NCBI GenBank assembly: GCA_019414515.1
Contig: DXLX01000023.1
Coordinates: 62,001 to 126,000 of the forward strand
Length of the DNA: 64,000 nucleotides
Reading direction: 5' to 3'
Origin: Collinsella sp.
GTDB taxonomy: Bacteria > Actinomycetota > Coriobacteriia > Coriobacteriales > Coriobacteriaceae
In this document: one piece after another, positions 6,946-17,286 of the stretch
How positions within the stretch are numbered: the stretch's first letter is position 1
Layout: each line of letters begins with the position of its first letter
The notes under the pieces: generated by a model
Seen by the model: only the letters and a program-made list of their open reading frames with translations
Databases searched by the model: none
Told to the model about the DNA's origin: nothing
Program-made: the position numbers and the translations under genes

Positions 6946-9314
6946 TAGCGCTCGCCTCCTTCCATAACGGCTGCAATTTCTTCTTGGGTAAGCCCCAGCT
7001 CCTTGGCGGAAAGCTGCGACTGTGCGATTTCCAGGTACGCCGGGCAGCTGCGCAGTAGCTCCTCGTGCGTACCGGTGCCCACTACGTGACCGTCGTCGAG
7101 TACGATGATCTGGTCGGCGTGCATGATGGTCGCGATGCGTTGTGCCACGACCACGAGTGCGGCGTCGGTGACGTTTTTGGCCAGCTCCTCGCGCAGACGC
7201 GCGTCGGTCTTGTAGTCAAGCGCGCTAAACGAGTCATCGAACACCACGACCTCGGGCTTTTTGGCCAGGGCGCGGGCGATGGCCAGGCGCTGGCGCTGAC
7301 CGCCCGAAACATTGGAGCCACCCTGGCTGATGGGGGAGTCGTAGCCGCCCTCGCGCTCGGCGATAAAGTCCTCGGCCTGGGCGATGCGTGCCGCCCGGTA
7401 CATGTCCTCGTCGCTCACCATGTCGCCGGCAAACTTAAGGTTGCTCTCGACGGTGCCCGAGAACAGGCGTCCCTGCTGCGGGATATAGCCAATGCGGCGG
7501 CGTAGCTCGGAAAGGGTCATATCGCGCACATCGATGCCGTCGAGCGAAATGCTGCCGCCCGTGACGTCGTACAGGCGCGGAATCAACTGCACAAGTGTGG
7601 ACTTGCCCGAGCCCGTGGAGCCAATGATGCCGAGCATCTGACCGGCATGTGTGGTGAAGTTCACGCCGCTGATGACATCGGCGCGGGCGTCGGGATACTG
7701 GAAGCTTACGTCACGGAAGGTGAGCTCACCGCGCGGCGCGCTGGCAGCAGGCAGTTTGGGCGAGGCAGGGTCGTTGATGCTCGTGGGGCAGGTGATGACC
7801 TCTTCCACGCGCTCGGCTGCGACTTCGGCACGGGGCAGGATGACCGAAACCATGGTGAGGATCATAAACGCCATGACGATCTGCATGGTGTAGGAAATAA
7901 ACGCCATCATGTTGCCGACCTGCATCACGCCGTCGGACACGCCCTGCGCGCCAAACCAGACGATGAGCACGGTGATGCAGTTCATGACGAGCATCATGAG
8001 CGGCATCATAAAGCTCATGGCGCGGTTGGTGTAGAGCTGCGTGGTCATCAGGTCGAGCGAAGCCTTGTCAAAACGCTCGAGCTCATGCTCCTCGCGGTTG
8101 AATGAGCGGATGGGCATAAGACCGTCGAGCAGCTCGCGGGCGGTAAGGTTCACGCGGTCCACAAAGCTCTGCATCTTTTTGAACTTGGGCATGGTGAGGC
8201 CCATAAGCACGCCGACGACGGCCGAGACGGCGATGATGGCCACGGCGATGGTCCACTCCAGGCCGGTGTGGTTGGCCAGGACGCGCATGACGGCGACGAT
8301 GCCCATGACGGGGGCCATCAGGCACATGCGGATAAACAGGGTTGCGGCCATCTGGATCTGCTGAATGTCGTTGGTGCAGCGGGTGATGAGCGAGGCCTGG
8401 CTAAACTTGCCCACCTCGGCCGGCGAGAAGTGCATAACCTTGTTGAAGGTCTCGCGGCGCAGGTCGCGGGCGATGGAGCAGGCGGTGCGCGAAGCCACGG
8501 CGCCGGTCAGGATGGTGGCGACCAGCGACACCAGGCACAGGCCAAACATCGTGGTCGCCATGCGGCCCAGGTAGGCGTTCTGCACGTCGGCGGGGTCGAT
8601 GCCCTGTGCCTTGTACTCGTCCTGCACGTAGCTCACGGCGCGCTGGGTGACGATGGAGCCCGACATGGAGCCCATTTTGTCAGCCATATCGTTGGCGCCC
8701 TCGACGAGCTTGCCCTGGTCGATTAGGCCGCCTTCAACGCCCAGACGCAGGCTCTTCATGGTGATCTTGCCGCCGTCGGCGTCGATCTGCTTTTGCATGC
8801 TCTGCGCGGCTGCGGCCTTCTGCTGCATCTCGGCGAGCTGCTCGGGCGTCATCGCTGCCATCTGCTCGGGGGTGGGCATGGCCTGAGCGGCGCCGCCATC
8901 GCTTGCCTCGGTGGATGCGCCGGTCATGTCGCCCATGGAGTCGGCGTCAATGCCCTGGTTGAAGGCGAGCACGACGGTCTCAGGCAGGCTCATGATGTCG
9001 GCAATCTTGTCGCCGTCGCCGCGCTCCTCCTCGGTGCCCTTGTACGTTCGAATGCCGTTATTGTCCGCCTTACTAAACACGGCCTCCACAGCTTTGGCGT
9101 CCTTGGCGCTCATAAAGAGTTCGAGGTCGTCGAGCGATTCGGCGCGAATGGTGTCGGGCACGGGCGAGGCGATGCCGCCTTGCTGCACGCCCACGTCGAC
9201 GATGTCGCTCATATAGGTAGGCAGCGCCAGATCGGCGTTGCAGCTGATTACGATAAGTACGATAGCTGCGAGCAGTGCCAGGACATGCTTTTTAAAGAGC
9301 TTGAGAATCCTCAC
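6945..9314 (-). CDS. ABC multidrug-type exporter, degenerate-site half with large insertion
   Basis: Partner half-exporter of 789 residues, about 170 longer than usual. The extra length is an insertion after the first membrane segment (about residues 50-235) that is hydrophilic and contains a Met/Gln/Ala-rich stretch around residues 145-180 suggestive of coiled coil; by topology it should face outside. The ATPase has Walker A GSTGSGKST and signature VSGGQRQR, but the Walker B reads VVVFDDSFSALD, with Asp where the catalytic Glu normally is. The switch position reads VAQRIAT (Gln for His). Those two substitutions are the known mark of the degenerate site in heterodimeric exporters. It is preceded by, and overlaps by four bases, the MarR regulator gene. 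Confidence 0.9.
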   Translation of the reverse strand: MRILKLFKKHVLALLAAIVLIVISCNADLALPTYMSDIVDVGVQQGGIASPVPDTIRAESLDDLELFMSAKDAKAVEAVFSKADNNGIRTYKGTEEERGDGDKIADIMSLPETVVLAFNQGIDADSMGDMTGASTEASDGGAAQAMPTPEQMAAMTPEQLAEMQQKAAAAQSMQKQIDADGGKITMKSLRLGVEGGLIDQGKLVEGANDMADKMGSMSGSIVTQRAVSYVQDEYKAQGIDPADVQNAYLGRMATTMFGLCLVSLVATILTGAVASRTACSIARDLRRETFNKVMHFSPAEVGKFSQASLITRCTNDIQQIQMAATLFIRMCLMAPVMGIVAVMRVLANHTGLEWTIAVAIIAVSAVVGVLMGLTMPKFKKMQSFVDRVNLTARELLDGLMPIRSFNREEHELERFDKASLDLMTTQLYTNRAMSFMMPLMMLVMNCITVLIVWFGAQGVSDGVMQVGNMMAFISYTMQIVMAFMILTMVSVILPRAEVAAERVEEVITCPTSINDPASPKLPAASAPRGELTFRDVSFQYPDARADVISGVNFTTHAGQMLGIIGSTGSGKSTLVQLIPRLYDVTGGSISLDGIDVRDMTLSELRRRIGYIPQQGRLFSGTVESNLKFAGDMVSDEDMYRAARIAQAEDFIAEREGGYDSPISQGGSNVSGGQRQRLAIARALAKKPEVVVFDDSFSALDYKTDARLREELAKNVTDAALVVVAQRIATIMHADQIIVLDDGHVVGTGTHEELLRSCPAYLEIAQSQLSAKELGLTQEEIAAVMEGGER

Positions 9315-9760
9315 TCGGCATCTCTCCTTTCTTGATTGTGGTCGATAATTACGTTGGCACGCCTTAGAAGACGCACCATCTCTTGGGTATCTGTTTCGCC
9401 GAGCTGTTCGAGGAAAGCCGCGGTGCGGTCCTCGAATTCCCGGCGTTTGATTTCGAGATCCTGGAATCCCTTGTCGGTCACTATGACGTGTACGTGACGA
9501 CGGTCGGTCTTTGAGTGCTCACGCTCAACCCAGCCCTTGGCTTCGAGAGCGCGTAGGATATTGGCAATGCGGGCGTTCGAGACCCAGGCGCGATCAGCGA
9601 GTTCGCTCGGCGTGAGCGAACCGCCAGCGAGCATAAGGGCGCGCATGACAGCCATCTCGCCGCTGAGAGCTTTGTCCACAAAGCGCGAAACGCGCTGGTG
9701 AATGCCGCCAAACTCGGTAAGGAGCTGACTCCCAAGCTCATGGAAATCGGTATCTTCCAC
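9311..9760 (-). CDS. MarR-family transcriptional regulator
   Basis: A 149-residue winged-helix regulator. The central region (about residues 45-110) has the MarR pattern, with recognition helix SELADRAWVSNARIANILRALEAKG and the wing around RKTD-like REHSKTDRRHV. It begins with GTG preceded by AGGGG and is the first gene of the exporter operon. An inverted repeat overlaps its start codon, consistent with autorepression released by an exporter substrate, which is the usual MarR logic. The ligand cannot be inferred. Confidence 0.88.
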   Translation of the reverse strand: MEDTDFHELGSQLLTEFGGIHQRVSRFVDKALSGEMAVMRALMLAGGSLTPSELADRAWVSNARIANILRALEAKGWVEREHSKTDRRHVHVIVTDKGFQDLEIKRREFEDRTAAFLEQLGETDTQEMVRLLRRANVIIDHNQERRDAE

Positions 9761-9794
9761 CGAAAACCCCTAACACTAGAAACTATTTTCGGTG
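9758..9794. promoter_or_regulatory. Candidate MarR operator
   Basis: Arms CACCGAAAA (9758-9766) and TTTTCGGTG (9786-9794) are perfect inverted repeats with a 19-base spacer; one more base pairs beyond a mismatch. They overlap the start codon and ribosome site of the MarR gene. Assignment to the MarR protein is inferred from position. Confidence 0.5.
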
Positions 9795-9833
9795 AAAGAT
9801 GATACCCCTGCACGCGCGCCATATACGGTAGAT

Positions 9834-9925
9834 TTTGGGACATGCCTAGAAAACTACCTTTAGGCGACCTCCGTACACCGTCGGTGCCAGTAAAGTTTGG
9901 GGCAGATCGTTAGGCATGTCCCAAA
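9834..9925. repeat. Structured palindromic element between marR and pflB
   Basis: Perfect 15-bp arms (9834-9848, 9911-9925) enclose further short stems (CTTTA/TAAAG and CGAC/GTCG). The phrase CGGTAGATTTT followed by GG(A/T)CATG at its left edge recurs at the hairpin near 29535. The remaining gap up to pflB (about 9926-10310) holds the pflB leader. Confidence 0.5.
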
Positions 9926-10053
9926 GCCTACTCAGAGGCACTTTACCATGCTAAAGCTGGCATAACAGCTAGAGTGAACGTCGTACAAAGGCAAGGAAAA
10001 ATACCAAACAAATCGGTGAACGGTAGTTGTTCGCGCTCGCATTTCCTGCGGAT

Positions 10054-10080
10054 TTGTTAAAAACGCCCTAATGGTATAAA
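10054..10080 (+). promoter_or_regulatory. Candidate promoter for pflB
   Basis: TTGTTA at 10054 and an extended -10 (TGG followed by TATAAA, 10072-10080) are spaced by 15 bases. This would leave an approximately 220-base leader before pflB. Base pattern only; no transcript evidence. Confidence 0.35.
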
Positions 10081-10310
10081 AAAAGAAACATATAACAGCC
10101 CTGATGAAGGGGGTAGCTATGTTATCCTTCTCAAACGGGTGAAATCTTGGGTTTTGGGTTGCAGTTCCAAGGTGGACAAACGTTTTTCCCTGTACCAACG
10201 TGTGGTGAAGAACGGAAGAAGCCGGTAGTGCAAGCCGATAATTCAAGAATTCAATAAGCAGCGGTGTGAGAGAGCGCCGCATTACACGTAACTAGGAGCG
10301 TGGTTACACA

Positions 10311-12362
<2,052 letters not shown>

Positions 12363-12363
12363 C

Positions 12364-12424
12364 TATTGTTAGTGCTATACTAACAATAACGATTACTGAT
12401 TAGTGCGCCGGTTTCGGCCGGCGC
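12364..12424 (+). other. Two hairpins between the PFL subunit genes
   Basis: A perfect 10-bp AU-rich stem (12364-12373 with 12379-12388) starts two bases after the pflB stop, and a 7-bp GC stem (12405-12411 with 12418-12424) follows. A strong GAAGGAG ribosome site comes after. The hairpins could set the ratio of the two subunits by partial termination or RNA processing. Confidence 0.55.
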
Positions 12425-12447
12425 CTATCGATCGAAGGAGACACATT

Positions 12448-12699
12448 ATGAAGGTTTCTGAAGTTTCCGAGACTCAGGCCGATAACCTGGTCCACATGCT
12501 CGACGCTTACGCCGAGAAGGGTGGCCACCACCTGAACATCAACGTCTTCAACCGTGAGACGCTGCTCGACGCTCAGGCTCACCCCGAGAAGTATCCGCAG
12601 CTGACCATCCGCGTTTCCGGCTACGCCGTGAACTTCCACACGCTCACCAAGGAGCAGCAGGACGAGGTCATTGCGCGTACCTTCCACGACAAGTTCTAA
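12448..12699 (+). CDS. grcA: Stand-alone glycyl-radical subunit of pyruvate formate-lyase (GrcA-like)
   Basis: This 83-residue protein corresponds to the C-terminal domain of PflB: LNINVFNRE, HPEKYPQLTIRVSGYAVNF and TKEQQDEVIARTF are clear. RVSGYAV contains the glycine that becomes the radical after activation. Together with the preceding gene it reconstitutes a full enzyme with no obvious missing segment. In other bacteria GrcA is a spare part used to rescue oxygen-damaged PflB; here the catalytic gene has no such domain, so this protein should be an obligatory subunit. It has its own strong ribosome site and start, which argues against a sequencing frameshift. Confidence 0.9.
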   Translation: MKVSEVSETQADNLVHMLDAYAEKGGHHLNINVFNRETLLDAQAHPEKYPQLTIRVSGYAVNFHTLTKEQQDEVIARTFHDKF

Positions 12700-12839
12700 A
12701 GGGACTCAACTCCCACCGGAGACCCGGTAAGGCCTACGCACTTTGCCTCTCAAACGTCCTCGCCGCTTCGCGGCTGCGGAATGTTTGCGAGACAAAGTGC
12801 TCCCGGCCTTGCCGGGTCTCCTGCGTTGTCGTCCTTTAG
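12696..12839 (+). repeat. Two-tier hairpin element (GTCCTC/TGCGGAA family), copy A
   Basis: Outer arm 12696-12710 overlaps the grcA stop codon and pairs with 12825-12839 (13 pairs with bulges). A 17-bp stem (12718-12734 with 12805-12821), an 8-bp stem (12738-12745 with 12793-12800) and CAAAC/GTTTG follow. Then comes the conserved internal loop, GTCCTC at 12756-12761 and TGCGGAAT at 12775-12782, around a small GCCG/CGGC hairpin. Confidence 0.75.
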
Positions 12840-12863
12840 GGAACCACGCTAAATTAAATTGGT

Positions 12864-12930
12864 GTCCTCGGACATGCAAAGAGGCTCGCTGCGCACTTCG
12901 TGCGGCGAGCCTCTTTGCGTCCTGCGGAAT
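12864..12930 (+). repeat. Two-tier hairpin element (GTCCTC/TGCGGAA family), copy F
   Basis: GTCCTC (12864-12869) is followed by GGAC, AT and a perfect 14-bp stem (12876-12889 with 12905-12918), then GTCC and TGCGGAAT (12923-12930). The usual outer stem is not evident, but 12712-12721 pairs perfectly with 12954-12963, so copies A and F may be nested in one larger structure. The flanks at 12831-12863 and 12978-13011 are degenerate direct repeats, suggesting duplication. The rest of the gap to 13110 holds the lacI promoter region. Confidence 0.65.
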
Positions 12931-13077
12931 GTTTTGGGAGGTAGCCCAAACAGCTCCGGTGGGGGTCCTGTGTAGTCACCCTTTAGGCGGAACTCTCCTA
13001 ATTATTTGGATGAGTCGTTTACTTACTTGTACTGTTACCGTCTTCCCGCTCTTATTGGGGTATGCTTTGTTCGTATG

Positions 13078-13094
13078 TAAACGTATGACATGTT
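13078..13094. promoter_or_regulatory. Candidate LacI-family operator upstream of the regulator gene
   Basis: TAAACGTATGACATGTT resembles the three AAACG(N)TTGACATAT sites upstream of the first GH32 gene (about 12 of 15 positions). It lies directly before the ribosome site of the regulator, consistent with autoregulation. Confidence 0.45.
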
Positions 13095-13110
13095 GATGGG
13101 GGAGGGTGCT

Positions 13111-14121
13111 ATGGCTCGCGAGGGCGCTCGTTCTAAGGATTCGGCTAAGCCTGGCATCAAGGAAGTTGCAGCGGTGGCGGGGGTTTCGCCTACTACGGTA
13201 TCTCGCGTGCTTAATAATCGCGGCTATATTAGCCAAGAGACCCGCGATAAGGTCCATGCCGCGATGAAGCGCATCAACTATACGCCCAACGATATCGCCC
13301 GTGCCATGCTCAACGGTCGCCTGAATCTAATAGGTATGATAGTCCCCTATGTCAGCAGCCCGTTTCATGCCCAAGCGGTCCAAGCCGTTGAGCGTACCCT
13401 GGCCGAAAACGGTTTTAAGATGTTGCTGTGCAATAGCGCCAATCGACCTGATCTTGAGCGTTCTTATATCGATATGCTTCGGCGCAATATGGTTGATGGC
13501 GTCATCGTCAACTCGCTTAATATCGGTGCCGAGGCGTATGCCGAGATGGGCTTGAGTCTGGTTGGTATCGACTGCGACCTTGGCGAAGCCTCTGTTCAGA
13601 TTGCGAGCGACAGCTATAGCATCGGCGAACTTGCCACGCGTCGCCTGTTCGATGACGGATGTTCACGCATCCTGTGCCTGCGCAGCAATAGCCGCATGCG
13701 CATGCCCGCCAATAAGCGTACCGATGCCTACCTCGATGTTGTTGAGCAGGCCGGTTTGCCCGCGCTTGTCCGTGAGGTTGAGTTCGTTAAGCCCGACGAC
13801 GAAAAGAGCGCGGTCGTTGCGAAGATCCTCGATGAGAACCCCGATATTGACGGCATCTTTGCGGGAGACGACACGATGGCGGCTATCTGTCTTAACGTGA
13901 TGAAGCAGCGCGGCTTGAGCGCTCCGGGCGATATTAAGGTCGTGGGCGCGGATGGTGCCCGCCGCACTATGACGTTTATGCCTGACTTAACAACCGTACG
14001 CCAAGATATCGATCGCATCGGAGAGCTCGCGGCGCAATCCATCATTGCTCTTATTAACGGCGAAAAGCCCGAATCGAATATCAAGCTCCCCGTTGAACTC
14101 ATTGAGGGTAAAACCGCGTAG
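13111..14121 (+). CDS. LacI-family transcriptional regulator of the sucrose/fructan locus
   Basis: A 336-residue regulator with an N-terminal helix-turn-helix (about residues 14-60; IKEVAAVAGVSPTTVSRVLNNRGYI) and a periplasmic-binding-protein-like sugar domain after it. ATG 13111 follows a GGGGAGGG site; an in-frame ATG at 13090 is possible but lacks one. It stands first in a locus of two GH32 glycosidases and a PTS permease, so its effector is probably a sucrose- or fructose-related sugar (phosphate). Repeated sites AAACG-N-TTGACATAT lie ahead of it and of the following gene. Confidence 0.9.
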   Translation: MAREGARSKDSAKPGIKEVAAVAGVSPTTVSRVLNNRGYISQETRDKVHAAMKRINYTPNDIARAMLNGRLNLIGMIVPYVSSPFHAQAVQAVERTLAENGFKMLLCNSANRPDLERSYIDMLRRNMVDGVIVNSLNIGAEAYAEMGLSLVGIDCDLGEASVQIASDSYSIGELATRRLFDDGCSRILCLRSNSRMRMPANKRTDAYLDVVEQAGLPALVREVEFVKPDDEKSAVVAKILDENPDIDGIFAGDDTMAAICLNVMKQRGLSAPGDIKVVGADGARRTMTFMPDLTTVRQDIDRIGELAAQSIIALINGEKPESNIKLPVELIEGKTA

Positions 14122-14174
14122 TTCATCCCGTGCCAAAAGAATTCCTCAAACACCTCTGATGACCGTTCGCCGGC

Positions 14175-14259
14175 ATATGTCAACCGTTTGCCGACGACTG
14201 GAACTGCGAAAAGACGTATTGGTGTGAAAACGTTTGACATATGAAAACGATTGACATAT
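14175..14259. promoter_or_regulatory. Three operator repeats ahead of the GH32/PTS operon
   Basis: The repeats lie at 14175-14189 (reverse), 14227-14242 and 14244-14259. The two forward copies are spaced 17 bp and share AAAACG(T/A)TTGACATAT; each contains TTGACA, a -35-like hexamer. The AAACGTTT core has the central CG typical of LacI-family sites. Repression by the adjacent LacI-type protein is inferred. Confidence 0.6.
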
Positions 14260-14305
14260 CTTGCAGTTGTACCGAGTTAGTATCTCGTGAGAAAGGAAGT
14301 CTCGG

Positions 14306-15688
14306 ATGCACAAGGTGTATTACCAGCCTGAGGGAATTTGGGTAGGCGACATCATGCCGTACGGCGAGGACGGCACGTTCTATCTCTATCATCAGCGTGA
14401 CACGCGAAACCCCGGACCTTTCGGAGAGCCGTTCGGCTGGGCACTCGCGACAACCAAGGACTTCGTCAATTACAAAGACTTTGGCGAGAGCCTTGAGCGT
14501 GGCGGCGACGAGGAAGTCGACCAGTATGTTTATGCCGGCACGGTGTTTAAGGTGGGCGACAAGTACCATGCGCTCTACACTGGTTGCAATCGCGATAAGG
14601 TCAAGGCACGCTTGATGAAGCAGGTTCTTCTTCACGCAACGAGTGACGACGCCGTCAAGTGGGAGAAGAACATCGCCGAGACGCTGCTTCCGCCCCAGGA
14701 GGGTTACGATGACCGCAACTGGCGCGATCCCTTTGTGCTTTGGGATGAGGAGAACGAAGAGTACATGCTCATCCTCGGCACGCGTGTGGGCGAGGACAAG
14801 CGTCTGATGACCGGTCGTCTGGTCAAGTTCACCTCCAAGGACCTGGATACCTGGGAGTTCCAGGGCGACTGGTGGAATCCGGGCCTGTACACCATGTTCG
14901 AGATGCCTGATCTCTTTAAGATGGGCGACTGGTGGTATCTGGTGTTCTCCGAGTACAGTGATGGCAACAAGACCCGTTACCGCATGTCTCGCTCTATCAA
15001 CGGTCCTTGGATCACTCCTGCGGACGATTCCTTCGATGGCCGCGCGTACTATGCCGCGCGTACCGCATTTGATGGCGAGCGCCGCGTTCTCTTTGGTTGG
15101 GTTCCTACGCGTGACGAGGGTGGCGACCCCAGCTCTTACCTGTGGGGTGGCACCTTTATGCCCCTCGAGATCGTTCAGCGTGCCGACGGAACGCTCGGCA
15201 CCAAGCTTCCTGACAGCATGCTTGGCGCCTTTGGCGAGGCTAAGGCAGTCGAGGCCTTTGAGCTCTCCTGCGAGTCGGGCAAGGTCGAGCAGGTGCTCGC
15301 CGCGGATGCCGGTTCCACCTATATGCTCGATGCCGACATCGAGCTCGCCGGTGACGCTGCCGGCTTCTCGGTGAAGCTTGCCGAGGACGCCGAGTCCGGT
15401 CTTGCCTATGAGTTCCGCGCCAACCTGCGTGAGGGCAAGCTCGAGTTTACGGCGGCCCCCCAGTATCCGTGGTTCCAGGTCAACAACATGGGCCTCGAGC
15501 GTCCGTTGTTCTTTAAGGGCGAGGGCACTCATCATGTGCGCCTGGTCGTTGACGACGATATCGCGACCATCTTTGTCGATGATGTTGCGCTTAACGCGCG
15601 CTTCTGCAATAAGCAGGGCCAGGGTGTGGCACTGACGGTCACCGACGGTACGCTCAAGTGCGCAAATGCAACGATCGCGTCTCTGTAA
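14306..15688 (+). CDS. GH32-like beta-fructosidase, atypical N-terminal motif
   Basis: A 460-residue cytoplasmic protein (no signal peptide) of the five-bladed propeller GH32 clan. The usual WMNDPNG nucleophile motif is replaced by VGDIMPYGEDG with the Asp retained (about residue 15). NWRDPFVLW supplies the RDP transition-state motif and MFEMPDLF the acid/base Glu. The C-terminal about 150 residues form a beta-sandwich-like region. It lies first in an operon with a PTS EIIBC and a canonical sucrose-6-phosphate hydrolase, so it probably acts on a related phosphorylated or short fructoside. Ribosome site AAAGGAAG precedes ATG 14306. Exact substrate is not known. Confidence 0.82.
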   Translation: MHKVYYQPEGIWVGDIMPYGEDGTFYLYHQRDTRNPGPFGEPFGWALATTKDFVNYKDFGESLERGGDEEVDQYVYAGTVFKVGDKYHALYTGCNRDKVKARLMKQVLLHATSDDAVKWEKNIAETLLPPQEGYDDRNWRDPFVLWDEENEEYMLILGTRVGEDKRLMTGRLVKFTSKDLDTWEFQGDWWNPGLYTMFEMPDLFKMGDWWYLVFSEYSDGNKTRYRMSRSINGPWITPADDSFDGRAYYAARTAFDGERRVLFGWVPTRDEGGDPSSYLWGGTFMPLEIVQRADGTLGTKLPDSMLGAFGEAKAVEAFELSCESGKVEQVLAADAGSTYMLDADIELAGDAAGFSVKLAEDAESGLAYEFRANLREGKLEFTAAPQYPWFQVNNMGLERPLFFKGEGTHHVRLVVDDDIATIFVDDVALNARFCNKQGQGVALTVTDGTLKCANATIASL

Positions 15689-15733
15689 TGGCATCAAAAC
15701 GTTTTATGATTTCGTAAGGGAATGGAGAGGAAC

Positions 15734-17185
15734 ATGGACTACAAAGTAGTGTCTCAGCAAGTCGTCGATAACGTCGGCGGTCTGGAGAACATCGAGGGCG
15801 CCACGCATTGCGTTACGCGTCTGCGTCTGGTGCTCAAGGATACGAGCAAGTACAACAAGGCCGAGCTCGAGAACATCGATGGCGTCAAGGGCGTGCTGTA
15901 CAACAGCGGCCAGCTCATGATCATCTTCGGTACCGGTACCGTCAACAAGGTCTACGATGAGTTTATGGCTCTGACGGGCGTTAAGGAGATCAGCGCTTCC
16001 GAGGTCAAGGGCGCCGAGGCGGACAAGAAGGGCAAGTTCTTCTCGGTCCTCAAGGTATTCTCGGATATCTTTATCCCCATCATTCCCGCTTTCGTCGGCG
16101 CTGCTATCATCATCGGCCTTAAGTCGCTGATCGTTGCCAACGGCCTCTTTGGCATGGAGGGCAGCCTTGCCGATCACAGCGAGTTCCTCAAGAACCTCGC
16201 AAGCTTCTTTGCCATTATCGCCACCACGTTTGACTACCTGCCTGTCCTGGTTATGTACAGCGCGGTGAAGCGTTTTGGCGGTAACCCGATTCTGGGCATC
16301 CTCGTCGGTATCGTCATGGTTCACCCGAGCCTTATGAACCGCAACACGTTCGTTATGGACCCGACGGGTGCTGAGTACTGGAACTTTGGTCCGCTCTCCA
16401 TTCCCATGGTTGCTTTCCAGGGTGGCGTGTTCCCTGCAATCCTGACTGCCTGGTTTATGGCCAAGGTCGAAAAGATTGCCCAGAAGTACATCCCCGAGGT
16501 CGTTTCGTTCGTCTTTGTCCCGACCGTTACCCTGATTCTTGCTAACGTCGCCCTGTTCACCGTGTTCGGCCCGCTCGGCAACCTGATCGGCGACGTCCTC
16601 GCCGGCGTAATCGATATCCTGTACAACAGGATGGGCGTCTTTGGTGCCTTTGTCTTCGCCGCGTTCCTGCAGCCGCTTGTCGTTACCGGTACGCATCAGT
16701 TCATCCAGGGTATCGAGGCAAACCTCGTTGCCACGACTGGCTTCAACTACATCCAGGCCATCTGGTCGGTTTCCATCATCGCCCAGGGCGGCGGCGCCAT
16801 CGGCATGTACCTCATTCACAAGAAGCATTCCAAAGAGCGCAACATCTGCATGTCGTCCTTTATCCCGACGCTGGTCGGTATCTCCGAGCCCGCAATCTTT
16901 GCTGCAAACATGCGCTACTCGATCATCCCGTTCATCTGCGCTTGCATCGGTGCAGGCTGCGGCGGTGCCTTCGTGAAGCTCTTTGAGGTGCGCGCCATCG
17001 GTCAGGGTCTGACCGGCGTGCTTGGCCTGCTCATCGTCACGCCCGAGACGCTCGTGTGGTATGTGGCTGGCAATCTCATCGCCTTCATCGTGCCGATCGT
17101 CTTGATCTTTGCCTACAACAAGGCAAAGGGCGTGCCGACCACCGATGAAGAGGGCGCTGGCGCTGGCTTCGACGTTAGCTTCTAG
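15734..17185 (+). CDS. PTS system EIIBC component, sucrose/beta-glucoside family
   Basis: A 483-residue sugar permease-phosphotransferase. The EIIB domain occupies about residues 1-85 with the phosphorylated Cys in ATHCVTRLRL (about residue 26). The EIIC membrane domain follows with about ten membrane segments and the conserved GISEPAIFA motif. No EIIA domain is fused or encoded nearby, so a shared EIIA (glucose type) elsewhere must donate the phosphate. Flanked by two GH32 genes it most likely imports sucrose or a fructo-disaccharide as the 6-phosphate. ATG 15734 follows GAGAGG; ATG 15722 upstream lacks a site. Confidence 0.88.
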   Translation: MDYKVVSQQVVDNVGGLENIEGATHCVTRLRLVLKDTSKYNKAELENIDGVKGVLYNSGQLMIIFGTGTVNKVYDEFMALTGVKEISASEVKGAEADKKGKFFSVLKVFSDIFIPIIPAFVGAAIIIGLKSLIVANGLFGMEGSLADHSEFLKNLASFFAIIATTFDYLPVLVMYSAVKRFGGNPILGILVGIVMVHPSLMNRNTFVMDPTGAEYWNFGPLSIPMVAFQGGVFPAILTAWFMAKVEKIAQKYIPEVVSFVFVPTVTLILANVALFTVFGPLGNLIGDVLAGVIDILYNRMGVFGAFVFAAFLQPLVVTGTHQFIQGIEANLVATTGFNYIQAIWSVSIIAQGGGAIGMYLIHKKHSKERNICMSSFIPTLVGISEPAIFAANMRYSIIPFICACIGAGCGGAFVKLFEVRAIGQGLTGVLGLLIVTPETLVWYVAGNLIAFIVPIVLIFAYNKAKGVPTTDEEGAGAGFDVSF

Positions 17186-17223
17186 TTGAGCCGTTCAGCG
17201 TAATGTGCGGATAAGTCCATTTG

Positions 17224-17264
17224 GGGAAGGGCGTTCGGCTCGTGCGAGTCGAGCGTCCTTTCCC
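17224..17264 (+). terminator. Hairpin between the PTS gene and scrB
   Basis: GGGAAGG...CCTTTCCC with internal GCG/GCG-side and CTCG/CGAG pairing forms a long imperfect stem across 17224-17264. There is no strong T run; it may attenuate or protect the upstream transcript. Confidence 0.45.
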
Positions 17265-17286
17265 ATAGACGAGAAAGTCAACGGCG

